From positions 310,001 to 374,000 of the forward strand of contig VWND01000076.1 of assembly GCA_009599575.1 (NCBI GenBank): a stretch of DNA of 64,000 nucleotides, written 5' to 3'. This DNA is from Blumeriella jaapii (taxonomy: Eukaryota; Ascomycota; Leotiomycetes; Helotiales; Drepanopezizaceae). Under the pieces are notes generated by a model. That model saw nothing but the letters and a program-made list of their open reading frames with translations. It had not been told where the DNA came from and searched no databases. The position numbers and the translations under genes were made by a program. The stretch's first letter is position 1; each line of letters opens with the position of its first letter. Of the stretch, positions 54,362 through 64,000 are shown one piece after another.

Positions 54362-55407
54362 ATGTGTCTTCTACCGACTCCTCTGAACAACCTCCTGCCA
54401 AGCGCCAAAGACAGTTTGACCACAATACATTGCTCAAAGACCTGCAGGCTGAGGACTTTCTAAAGTAAGCACATATCAATCCTTCTAAAACAACAGCATA
54501 ATAACGCTTTTCTAGGAAGATTCAGCTGTTTCAGGGCCCCGAAGTCATTATCATTGTCGCTGAGAAGAAATTCAGATTACCAAGAGCACTCATGTGCTAC
54601 AGCTCACCGATTTTTGATGCCGCATTTAATGACAACTTCAAAGAGGGCAAGGAGCAAAGTCTGACACTTACTGATTGTTCACCCGAAACCTTCAGCTTGG
54701 TTGTCCAATGGATGTACCAATCCCTTATCGTTCTCCCGATCCCTAAGGCCAATCCTCCCGCCAACAGCACCGTCGGTAACACCACGGACGGCGGTCCTGA
54801 TACTTCAAAGGAAGCTGGTATCCTCAAGGCTCCCAACGAAGCTTGTACCCAGGTCCAGGCTGAGTCTCCTCAAAGCTCGATTGCGCCCGAAGATTTAAAC
54901 CTGCGATGGGCCCAAGAAGAGAAGCTGAAGCTGAAATTTTACCCCAACTTCGCCAGATACCCTGCTGCCCAGACCATCTCTCGCCTATTGGCCTTCCTCA
55001 GAGTAGCGGACAAGATCGACTTGATCGGCCCATTCGATTCGGTCATTGCCACGATGAAAGATGTCCTGCGTGATTCAACTATCGCAGGCAGGTGGGGCGT
55101 GGCCAGAACTGCGCTTATGTCTGGCCATGTTCGTCTTGCAGCAGAGATGCCGTTGTCCCACCCGGTCCGCAAGTTGATCGCCGATACATGCTTTAGAGAG
55201 TTCGTGCAAGACTTGTTCAGTCCCGTCCAGCCTCCTGCCAAGATGTTCCGCTTCGACAGAGAGTTGAGAGAGCTGGATGGGTTTGCGGCCGATATGCTGC
55301 GAAAATTCAGACAGACTTCTAAGCGTAGAGTCCAAGGTGCAAAGAAGGAATACGAGTGGGTTCTTTTGGATCCTCTTACCGAGACGGAGTTCAGAGTTTC
55401 CGCTTAA
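54362..55407 (+). CDS. BTB/POZ-domain protein (start region disturbed)
   Basis: Fungal BTB protein of about 332 residues. Exons 54362-54464 and 54516-55407 (intron GTAAGC...CTAG). The BTB fold reads GPEVIIIVAEKKFRLPRALM, CYSSPIFDAAFNDNFKEGK and ETFSLVVQWMYQ, at about residues 45-120. A low-complexity insert (NSTVGNTTDGG) and a helical C-terminal region follow. The N-terminus contains a possible nuclear signal (PPAKRQRQ). Oddity: the only nearby ATG (54362) is out of frame with SSTDSSEQPPAKR. One missing base just after it (54362-54368) would restore an in-frame start; otherwise the protein would start at the internal ATG at 54592 and lose half the BTB fold. Function unknown; such proteins often dimerise or bind Cul3. 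Confidence 0.8.
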
Positions 55408-58400
55408 AGGGGTTTCTGTTAACAGAAAGTTAACGCAGAGGTGGACCAGCAACAACGTGGTTTTTTCCTACTTTTCTAATCGACTTGATCAGTGGCGGCC
55501 AGAAGAAAAAATTACACCGCGAGATTTTTGAATCTGTATATTCGAGGAAAGTAGGGGGGGGTGATTTCGACGACGCAAGATACACGCAGATTTTAGCATC
55601 GAGGACAATACAAACATTGATCATTGCGAATACACAAACCAAATCACAGTGCTAATTATCGGGCGGATGATCATCTTTGTGTTCCATACATCAAATCACT
55701 TTGATCCTGGCTCGAAGTCATTTACTCAACCTGATATTGATTTAATCGTGCGCAGATTTCGACTTCGAAATGAAGATCAACGTAGGTTATTCCTGTAAAA
55801 AAAACCTTGACTCGTTTCTGATGTGTTTTTAACCTCTATCTGGCGGGAAATTAAAAGACCCAACAAAACACCCTTGTTTGGGTTTATAGCGATCTTCTTA
55901 TATAAGCATTTTTAATCAACCTTTGGTCCAGAGATTCTCAGTCGACAAAACACGCAACGGGCCATCAATTCTCTCCGCCCGATAGATAAGAGTAGAGTGT
56001 GCTGTACAGTACGCACTGTACATACAGTCCTGTACCTCTGTAGACAGACAGGTATGTGCTACCTACGGAGGTACAGTACATGTACTATGGTACTGCACAG
56101 CACTGTACCTCATTTTACCTTTCCTGGGTCTTTATTTATAGTTATATACACACTCTGTACTGTACCTGGGGATGTACAGTACACAGGGCTGATGGGCTGT
56201 ACACAGTAGAGTTTCGATACAGCCATGTGAAGTGGCGATGCAAGTCTCGCGGGGGCTTAGCTGATCTGGGATAGGATTGCGAGGACGTGAAACGACGACG
56301 GACACGGGAACGGAAACGGAAAAGGAGAGGGCTCAGTCTTGAATGAATGTTACAGTACTGTAGATGGGTGGATGTACATGGACACGCAAGCTACAGTAGG
56401 GAGGGGTGAGACGTCGAAGCGGGCCGTGCTTTGCAAGGAGATACTGTACTGTGTGCTGTTCTGTACAGTAGATACATGTGGAAAGAGACGATTGTTTACT
56501 TTGGATAGTTACCTACCTACCTACCTACCTACCTACCTACCTACCTACAGTACATACAGTACATACAGCACAGCACAGCACAACAGTACAGTAGCAGGTA
56601 ATCGTTCTAGTGATTCTCGTATGCCTGCCCGACCTTACTACTCATGCGATAACACTCCATGCAAGCAACCTCGTCGAACCATTGCAACACCACACCTTCC
56701 TATCCATAGGTATGTATGTACTGTACAGTACTGACAGTACTTACCACAACACCAATCCACTCCACGTACAGTAACCTCTCGGAAGACCAAGCAATCCGCC
56801 AGCGCTTAACCGCCCCTACATCCCTCCCTGCCTGCCTCCCTCCCAACCAACCAATAACCGCCCTCTCTATCTCCCTCCCCTCGCCCCCCCTCCCCTCTCT
56901 CTCTCTCTTTCTCAACCACACACCCCAGCTGCAGGCAGACAGGCAGACAGACAGGCAGACAGACAAGCCCATCACACCAGCAAAACAATCTGCCCCAGCT
57001 TCGCCCAGCACCCAGCACCCAGCACCCAGGACCCAGTCAGCCGTCCCCCCTTCCCGCCCATGTCGGCGCTTACAAGTTCCCACCGACGCTCGAAACACAT
57101 GATCGACGTTTCGTGCCCGTCGAGAGCCTTGCCTCCTCGCCTCGAGCTTCCAGCATGGCGCCCCCTCTCCGCGTGTGCAAGCACGCGTGCATGGAGGGGG
57201 GGCAGCATCTGGCTCGCGCGCGCTGCTTTTGGGCCCGATATAAATAACTCGTGAGCGGCGAGGTGCTTGGCCCTTTTCTTGGCCTCGTGGCGTCGGACGT
57301 CGAATGCTTCTGTTGTCGCGAGGGATCGCGCGCGGCGCCTAAGTCTGTCTGTAGGACGCTTGAGGATGGGGGGAAGTCGGAGAGCTCATTCGCGAGCGAG
57401 CTCGCTACTGTGCGGTGCGGTGCTGTACTGTACTGTACTGTAAATAGCTGCATGTGCTTATGCTTATGCTGACCTCGCGGTACTGATGTGCTCACGCTTG
57501 ACATCGCTGCCTACAGTACTGTACTGTAACCGTACTGTAGGTACATACCTGTGGTAGCCATCTTCTCATGAGCTGTGGCATCCTCGTCAGCTCGTGCGCG
57601 GATATGCGCGTGCTGGTTTGTTTGTTGATCTATCTACAGTCTATCTACCTGCAGCAAGAGGGACGCGTTTGAAGCGGCCGGCCTGTGAGGACGCGCAAGA
57701 AAACGGCCTCGGGCCACGTCGGGTGTACCCTGAACGGTCGTTTGTTTGTGATCTCTGTTTGTACAGACCGCGCGAAAGATGAGAGAAGCAAGCTTGCGTC
57801 GGATGACGCTGTACCTGTTCCCAGGCCCAGGGACGAAGATCGCGAGGCGAGCCGTGGGAGAAAAGTGGGATGACGGGTAACGATGGCTCGTGGCACGAAA
57901 GACAGTTTTGTGGGCATTGACGACTCGGGAAGAAGCAATGTATGCGATCTGACTGCTAAGTTTAGTCTGGAGTTATTGCTTGCTCGCTCGCTTGCTTGTT
58001 CTAGCATCACCTCCCTCGCCTCTGTTGTCCGACCCGGTGCCAAATTCCCCTCCAAGATGACCCCGTACGCCCATAAACGCCCATGAAAGACAGAAACACA
58101 AGCTTCCGTTCCGCTGGTCAGGAAGCAGGGTCAAGCCCAAGTGTCCCCTCCAATCCTTCAAGCGGCTTTTCACGTGACCTCCCAAATGCCCAAACGATGC
58201 TCCAGGCGGTGCGCCGAGCAACGCGCAGCGTAACTGTATTCATTCCACTTAGACAAAAACCGAGACACCTATGTGTCTGAGCTTCTGTGGAATATACGCA
58301 ATCAAATAAAATGTTGACGTGACATCGTAAAGTGTGATGTGTAGAAGACAAATTGTTTGGGTTTGATGGTGTTTGCGAACCAATGTCGTAACAACCGGAA

Positions 58401-58456
58401 GAACGTGTCGAGACAAGATACCAAGTGGTACCGGATCTTTGCGTACAAGAGCTTCA
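55408..58456. other. Large intergenic region
   Basis: No supportable gene in 3 kb. 55430-55970 is A/T-richer and repeat-free. From 55997 to 57560 GTAC pentanucleotide words cluster (56000-56035, 56075-56110, 56158-56183, 56452-56470, 56548-56595, 56712-56742, 57425-57440, 57516-57549). A CTAC array, a CAGACAGG tract (56935-56966) and three CCCAGCA units (57007-57028) occur. A TATAAATA word at 57238-57245 has no gene after it that I can recognise. Confidence 0.55.
56510..56548. repeat. (CTAC)n tetranucleotide array
   Basis: About nine perfect CTAC units followed directly by AGTACATACAGTACATACAG. Confidence 0.92.
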
Positions 58457-59098
58457 TTACTCAATCTTCCTCCTCTTCCCTTTCGGCGCAGGGCTCATCC
58501 GAGGTGTATACGTGACGGTCCGGGTGACGATTTCCCGGACTTGACGAACGCTGGACCGAGTCTTTGGCGACTTGCCGTCAAAGTACCTCCCCTTGGTCTT
58601 GAAATCCCAGTCGAAAGGTGATCGCGCACTCCTAGCGCTAAAGGGAGACCGGGCGATGGAACTGGCGCTCAGCGGCGATTCCCCGCCAGCGAAGGCTGGA
58701 GATGGAGGTATCCGCAGCATTCCTAGACGTCCTGTCGATGGAGCCGAGGAGGCAAAGGCGAACTGCCCCGAAGGTAGAGCGGACGCAGGTGACTTGTGGG
58801 TCTCGCAATTGCAGGAGCAGTCGCTGTGTTCGCTAACGCCAGTCGAGGGGGCCGAAGTGGGCGAGGTTGCGCCCGACGAGGGCTTCTCCACTACAGTTGG
58901 ACTCGCCATGGTCTTGAGGAAGTCCGTGTAGGCAATGGGGGGCGTGATCGGGGTCTTGATATACTCCTCCTGCCTGATGAAGTCGGCGTAGCCTGGCAGA
59001 GGGCTTCGCGCAGACAAGGCCGACAGCTCGGAGGGGAAGGCCGACGTCTTGTTGGACGTTTTGAGCTGCGGTAGCTTAGGCTTGCTTGAGGAAGGCAT
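58457..59098 (-). CDS. Conserved-looking disordered protein of unknown function
   Basis: Single exon, 213 residues from MPSSSKPKLPQLK. Predicted largely disordered: Ser, Pro and Ala rich, with repeated SPFSARS / RSPFDWDFK segments that look like phosphorylation sites. A CSCNCETH cluster lies near residue 95. The C-terminus RMSPAPKGKRRKIE has a strong nuclear localisation signal, and VREIVTRTVTYTPRM before it resembles the end of an uncharacterised protein I believe is shared among filamentous ascomycetes. The open frame continues upstream to 59611 but is low complexity there, so the ATG at 59098 was chosen. No function proposed. Confidence 0.65.
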   Translation of the reverse strand: MPSSSKPKLPQLKTSNKTSAFPSELSALSARSPLPGYADFIRQEEYIKTPITPPIAYTDFLKTMASPTVVEKPSSGATSPTSAPSTGVSEHSDCSCNCETHKSPASALPSGQFAFASSAPSTGRLGMLRIPPSPAFAGGESPLSASSIARSPFSARSARSPFDWDFKTKGRYFDGKSPKTRSSVRQVREIVTRTVTYTPRMSPAPKGKRRKIE

Positions 59099-62000
59099 CT
59101 TTTCCGTTCGTCCAGAGTAACGAGCGTCTGAGAGATGGGAGCGGGACTTGGACGAAGCACCCGTGGCCGACAAGCAGCAGAGCGACCAAGGGCTATCCGT
59201 GAGAGAGGGACGCGAAGCAGGTAGGGTAGAGCGAAGTATTAAAGCGAGATGGGAATGCTGCGGTGTAGCAGTAGCGAGCTTGTGGTGTTTTCGGTATGTT
59301 ACAGGACCAACCGACCGACCGCGGAGGCCGTGAAAGAGAGGCAGCGCGCGTCGGAGGGACAGGGCAGGACAGGGCAGGCCCGGACTCCGACCGATATAGC
59401 AACCAGTGCTATGTGGGTTGGCAGGTGGCAGATGGCAGGTGGCAGCCGATGTTGGCGTTGGCTGAGGAGGAGGAGGTGGAGGAGGGGGAGGGAGGAGGAG
59501 GGAGGAGAGAGAATGGAGAATGGAGAATGGAGAATAGAGAGTGGAGAATGGAAATGGAGATTGGAGATTGGAATTGGAGATTGGAGAATGGAGAACGTTT
59601 GTTGGCTGCACCGACCTGCAGTGTTGTCGTGCTTGCGCTTCGCGATAGAAGGTGGATCGAGGTCGTCGAGAACAAATGGAACTCGGGAAGTGGAGGAACT
59701 ACACGTAAAAGCGGCGGCGTGCAGGGTGCGAGCACGCTAATCCCAACTGGGAAGATGGGCGGTTGTCGGATTCTGGGTTCGACGCTTGGCCGAGAGGGGG
59801 ATGGTGCGTGGGAGCAGGCCTGGGAGTGGTGTTGATATCGTGCATTCGAACGAGATGTCCGGCTTCATTATGTACTTGCGCTCTTCGAAGAGTTCCAATG
59901 ATTGAATCGCTACGCTACGTTTAAACAAGCAAGTGCCCTTCGCCGCCGCGACAGAGCGCCGTGTGCCTGGCCCAGAGACTCCCGCGCGCTTTGGGTCGGC
60001 AAGGACACCAAGCGGCCGCCAGCTACTGTACCACCACAACATCACTCAAGCAAAGTTGGAGCGAAGCTCAGCAATGCCATTTGAGTGGCTCCTACTTCTT
60101 CTCTCTTCGGTATCGAGACAGGGCCCGTCGTTAGCAGCGCGCGGGTAATCGGATCTCGGCGGTCAGGTGCTAGATCGAACGACGGGCGTGAGAGTACGGC
60201 TGTTCCAATCCACATCTTCAAACCATCCTGGTCCCTTCGCGCCGCAAATGGCCCAGTGGGCGCCTGTGCTCTGCTTTATTGCGTGGCCAGCAAACCCGAG
60301 GGTCTTGTGTTCATGCGACCTGAATGCCGTCAGACATGCAGTGTTGTATGAGTTAGCACAGTAAGGAATGGTATGTAGCTTCCTGGACCTGCGAATTGTC
60401 GTCGATTTCCGCCGCGCTGTCTATCTACGAGCCTGTCATGAGGTTCAAAGCAACCATGGCACTGGCGCGGCAAGGTCGTGGCATCCGCTGGGTAATCTCA
60501 CCAGGAGGTCGCGTTGTTTACTTTGCCTTTCTTGACCCGCTGCGCATCAATCTCTTGTCAACGGAAGGCGAGAGCAGGGCACGAGGTCTCGCGTGCTTCT
60601 ATTCCATAGCGCCCGTCACGGAGGTCTTCCACCCACACACGAATTAGAATGTCTTTTGGCGTCAATCTCAATTCGAAAGACTTTTCCAAGTGAGTGCAAT
60701 GCTAGCACTGAAGGCATCGGCACCTTACAGAGCAACAGATCTAAAACGATTACGAATAGCTAGGAATATCAGACAGCTCACTCATGTCGGTTCTCCCCAC
60801 TACTGAAACAATCACCACGTCGTTGTTGTCCCGGCGGGTAAGGAAGCTTGTTTGTGCGGTCTGAGGCAACTCGAAGCCGGCTCTTCTCGTCCCATCGCTA
60901 GATTGAGAGCCGAACTCCCACTCGCGACGGTAGAACCCATGAGAAACAGTCTACTTGCAGCAACCTGATCCAGCTATAACGTGCTAATAGGGTGACACCC
61001 CGTCGGGATATCGTCAGGTGATATGAGCAAGTCGCTCGAACGGGTAATGACCACGAGACTCAATCTTTGTTGAATTTCCACACCGATGCAGATGACCAAC
61101 GCAACCTAAACACTCGATCCGGAAACTCGGCTTCAGCATCCAATGTCTAAATTTTGATCATCGGTTATCGTCATCAACCTCCTCCTCTTCTCTTCAGCGC
61201 CACAGAAAAGCGGGCCTTGTCTGCAGGGTAGGCGGTGTAAACAAATTAAGCGAGAAACGACGAAACTTCAGACAGGCGAAATGTAGGAATACCCAGCGAT
61301 GACGTTCTACTGCCACATGCTATCATCAACATAGAGTGAGAAATACCACATGATCTAAAATTGCAAGTTTTCGTGCCTAAAAGCATGCTGTGGAAGGGTT
61401 ATATTGGATTGTTCCCGTTCAGATGAGTAATTTGGGGCGGGGCGGGGCAGGGGGTGGGGGCGCTCTCACGATGGTTTCTTGATGGCTCCTGGATCAACAT
61501 GACATGGAGGACGAGAAGGTGCCATTTAGGGGCTCTGCTGCAATGGAGATAACAGATATGGTTTCTAGCGGAAGGTCTGGCCGGACTATAAATTATCGAG
61601 GTCCTAACTAAACTCTGCGGCGGCTCTGCTCAAATTCAAGGTAGGCGCGATAACTTGATGTCAACCGTCTAGAGCTGGTGCTATATCACATGAACAGCTT
61701 TGATGATATGCACCTCGAAGTAAATGCTTCACCTGACTTCTCCCTGGAGTGCTCGTAGAATAATAGGCACAGCTGCAACTCAGAAATGGAGAACTTTAGG
61801 CGAGAGCACCCCTCGGTCGAACATAAGAAGTTGTGTAGTCTAGAGTAGCAGTGTTACTTGAACTCCTGGGGCAAACTCACTCTCCTACGTCGCAGTTTGT
61901 ACATCACGAACAACGGCGATCATCGTTTGCCTGAAACATCGCCAGCAGAACTCTGCTGGTCCGGGGGTGATACATTCACATTTAAACTCGATAACCAAAG

Positions 62001-62336
62001 GAACAATTAAAGCAGATATATATTTGACCCCAGCAGATACCAAACACAAGAACCATTAACTAGCTTCCGAACCAACTTGTAAAAGCTTACAAAACGCCAG
62101 GAACTACGCAGTCGCAGAGAAGGATGTCGAGAACGCCGCTACGCATTCAACAAGCACTTCTCTCATCCGCTACCGAATCAATCTCGCCCCAACGTTGGAC
62201 TTTGCTTCTCAGGCTGAGAGGGCACATAGCTGCGATCGTTATCCACTCCCAATTCATGCGGCCCGCTCGGAGAGGAGCTTCTCTGGACACTATCAAGGAT
62301 CAGCAATTGTGCCACCGCTAAGTAACGGGGACCAAC
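59099..62336. other. Large intergenic region, partly without any long ORF
   Basis: No gene recognised in 3.2 kb. 59460-59600 is a GGAGAATGGAGATT-type purine tract. From about 60650 to 62120 no reading frame of 60 codons exists on either strand, which is unusual here, and there are no simple repeats. It may be a non-coding RNA locus, a decayed gene or a regulatory region; nothing specific can be seen. Confidence 0.5.
59509..59595. repeat. GGAGAATGGAGATT purine-rich array
   Basis: Seven-base GGAGAAT / GGAGATT units in irregular order on the plus strand. Confidence 0.85.
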
Positions 62337-63546
62337 TCACCCCCCACCCACTCCAACCGGATCGTATAGTGGTCCATCTTCCAACGTCACTCCCGGCCCC
62401 GTGATTAACGGACTAGCAGTCCTCGCGGGCTTCGCCATCCCATTCCCATTCACACCCAAACCTAGATTGCCAAACTCTCCCCCCTCGTCCACTGGTGGAC
62501 TTCTCGATCTATACCTCTCATCCTCCCCACCACGGTAAATCCCCAGCGCCGAATACCGCTGCGGCTCGACATCTAGATGCGGAGACTTCGTGTAAGCGGC
62601 CGAAGAAGCCATGGATGCATGTCCCGGACCAGGAATGTACGAAGGAGGCGGGAGCGACGAGCGATGATCGCGATGGAGAAACTCGCCTATCGTTCTCTGA
62701 CGTCCGCAGAGGTAGACCAGCGCTCCTCCGAGAAGGAGGACCGCTGCACCACCGATCGAGATGCCAGCAATGGCGCCTGGTGAGAGAGCCGGGTGAGAGC
62801 TCGAGGCCGAGGCAGCGGGTGTTGATGTCGTAGCTGCAGAAGAAGACGACGTCGGGGAGGGAGCGGCCGGGGACTTGATTTCGGGCGGGAAGCCTTCCCC
62901 GGGACTGAAGGCTATGGTTGCGTTGTGCGCGTAGAGCTCTTGAATGGCAAGGGTGTGGGTGGAGTTTGGATTCACGACGCCAATCATGCCATCTTCACAG
63001 GCACCGGGAGCTGAGCAGTAGAAGAACATGGGTTCCGTATCGTTGATCAACAGGCGATATAAAGGGGGCTTTCGTCACTTAGCATTGCGGAGTCTTGGGA
63101 TCGGGGACGCTACTCACGTCGGAGGTCACGACATTTATAGGTTCGAAGCCGCTCCAAAAACCTACCTTGCCTGCTCCAGTAAGTTCGTAGGGAAAACATG
63201 GGTTTTTGAAATCGGCCCGCGCGACTGAATGATTGAGAGGATAGAAGCGGAATTCTTGATTGATCAGTACATTCTCCACAAGGGACTCGGCACATTGGCT
63301 CACCGATAATGTCTCCCACTGCTGCCCTCAAGGTATCAGGGGTGAAGTGATGTCCTGTCTACCTGGTGTGAGTACAACCTTAAGGATCCAAGCTGCTCAA
63401 ATACTTACAGCTCCAACGTTGACAGAATGGGTAGCGGCAGCAGCACTTGAAGTCGAGGATGGAGACGAGCCAGCCTGTGCATACACCCAACCGGGAAAAA
63501 CAATGAAAACACACAGTTCTACCAACGACAACATCTTTGCGATCAT
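62337..63546 (-). CDS. Cupredoxin-like, serine-rich extracellular membrane protein
   Basis: Fungal 'extracellular serine-rich' cupredoxin protein on the cell surface. Exons 63546-63409, 63358-63304, 63254-63118, 63068-62337; all GT-AG, phases agree, 353 residues. The signal peptide is MIAKMLSLVELCVFIVFPGW. The cupredoxin domain (about 40-150) contains FTPDTLRAAVGDIIEFRFYP, NHSVARADFKNPCFPYE, GKVGFWSGFEP and PMFFYCSAPGACEDGMIGVV, with the His, Cys and Met positions that bind copper in related proteins. A Ser/Thr/Pro-rich stalk follows, then a membrane helix (AIAGISIGGAAVLLLGGALVYLCG) and a proline-rich cytosolic tail. Copper binding is inferred; the role is unknown. Confidence 0.88.
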
Positions 63547-64000
63547 CTCGAAACAGTACCAGGGGTATGTCAAGTGCGGGCGTGTCTGGAATATAAGGAT
63601 GACGAACGGAAAGAGTAATTTCAGTATATCAGCCCATGAAAACAATCGTCCTGGACGGCGAGGTGAAGCCCGGACATGGGGAACGAGGTACTCCAGGGTA
63701 TCTGTTCGTGGCCTTCAAAGGATGTGGTCCCTTTGTCCAACATGCTGATGATCTGGTGGGCGCAGGCCTTTGTTTGGCTCCTGGTGCTAAGCGAGCCATA
63801 CATCACGACATCAGCAAGCCGAGGGTTCAGCCGTCCTCATGCACGGCGAGTATGAGTTAGGGACGAGATTGGATGTTTCTACACACAGCAATGGAGAGAC
63901 GCAGCCTTGATCCCGATAAACATAGTGCAGGATGGTGTGCAGAGGAAATTGCAGAATTTAACACACTGAGGATAAGATTTGGATATCGAGCGGCATCCCG
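63547..64000. other. Upstream region of the cupredoxin gene, window edge
   Basis: No gene recognised. ORFs at 63621-63860 on both strands overlap and lack motifs. Probably the promoter of the cupredoxin gene. Confidence 0.45.

Noticed and set aside
57238..57472. TATAAATA followed by a 73-codon ORF
   Set aside because: The ORF begins with GTG, is Cys-rich by chance near GTAC repeats and has no recognisable relatives.

Overview
The window is nuclear DNA of a filamentous ascomycete (Pezizomycotina). The genes are intron-poor, with mostly 43-250 bp GT-AG introns, and the products are typical of such fungi: sulfate permease, Bub2, Kip2-type kinesin, Shr3, CYP51, Rev1, WSC-domain and Zn2Cys6 proteins. 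I cannot place it more finely than the subphylum. I saw no prokaryotic operons, CRISPR arrays, rRNA genes or convincing tRNA genes.

Layout. 1-1324: sulfate permease, cut by the window edge. 3919-7368: BUB2 and an AIM6-like protein. 9219-11131: a type II membrane glycosyltransferase. 15529-18612: Kip2/KipA kinesin. 21319-23856: a divergent pair, an STK19 homologue and a histidine-phosphatase protein with a 15-nt exon. 26685-28812: a three-finger C2H2 factor. 29973-31754: DGAT2-type acyltransferase. 32228-34344: a 5'-truncated non-LTR retrotransposon with a perfect 14-bp target-site duplication. 34461-36139: CYP51. 36945-38501: PAQR/Izh3-like receptor. 39766-41298: Zn2Cys6 regulator. 42001-42717: WSC wall-sensor-like protein. 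43208-49538: REV1 and a divergent MFS exporter. 50397-51130: SRPBCC-like protein. 52861-53574: SHR3. 54362-55407: BTB protein. 58457-59098: small disordered nuclear-type protein. 62337-63546: cupredoxin-like cell-surface protein. These are housekeeping and sensory genes; I see no biosynthetic gene cluster.

Intergenic DNA is long and full of simple repeats. Examples are a dispersed GTAC-based pentanucleotide (GTACA/TGTAC/GTACC) at more than 15 places, arrays with 6-, 8-, 9-, 10-, 16- and 17-bp units, a 35-nt poly-C run, and a degenerate array of roughly 140-190 bp units near 12.8-13.5 kb.

Three points deserve most attention. (1) The retrotransposon sits about 100 bp upstream of the CYP51 start codon and separates the gene from a CCAAT box. 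(2) Six conserved genes carry seven small reading-frame breaks (BUB2, glycosyltransferase, kinesin, C2H2 factor twice, PAQR, BTB). Most are explained by one missing base, so uncorrected sequencing indels are the simplest explanation. (3) There are unusual gene-structure details: a GC-AG intron in BUB2 and a 15-nt microexon.
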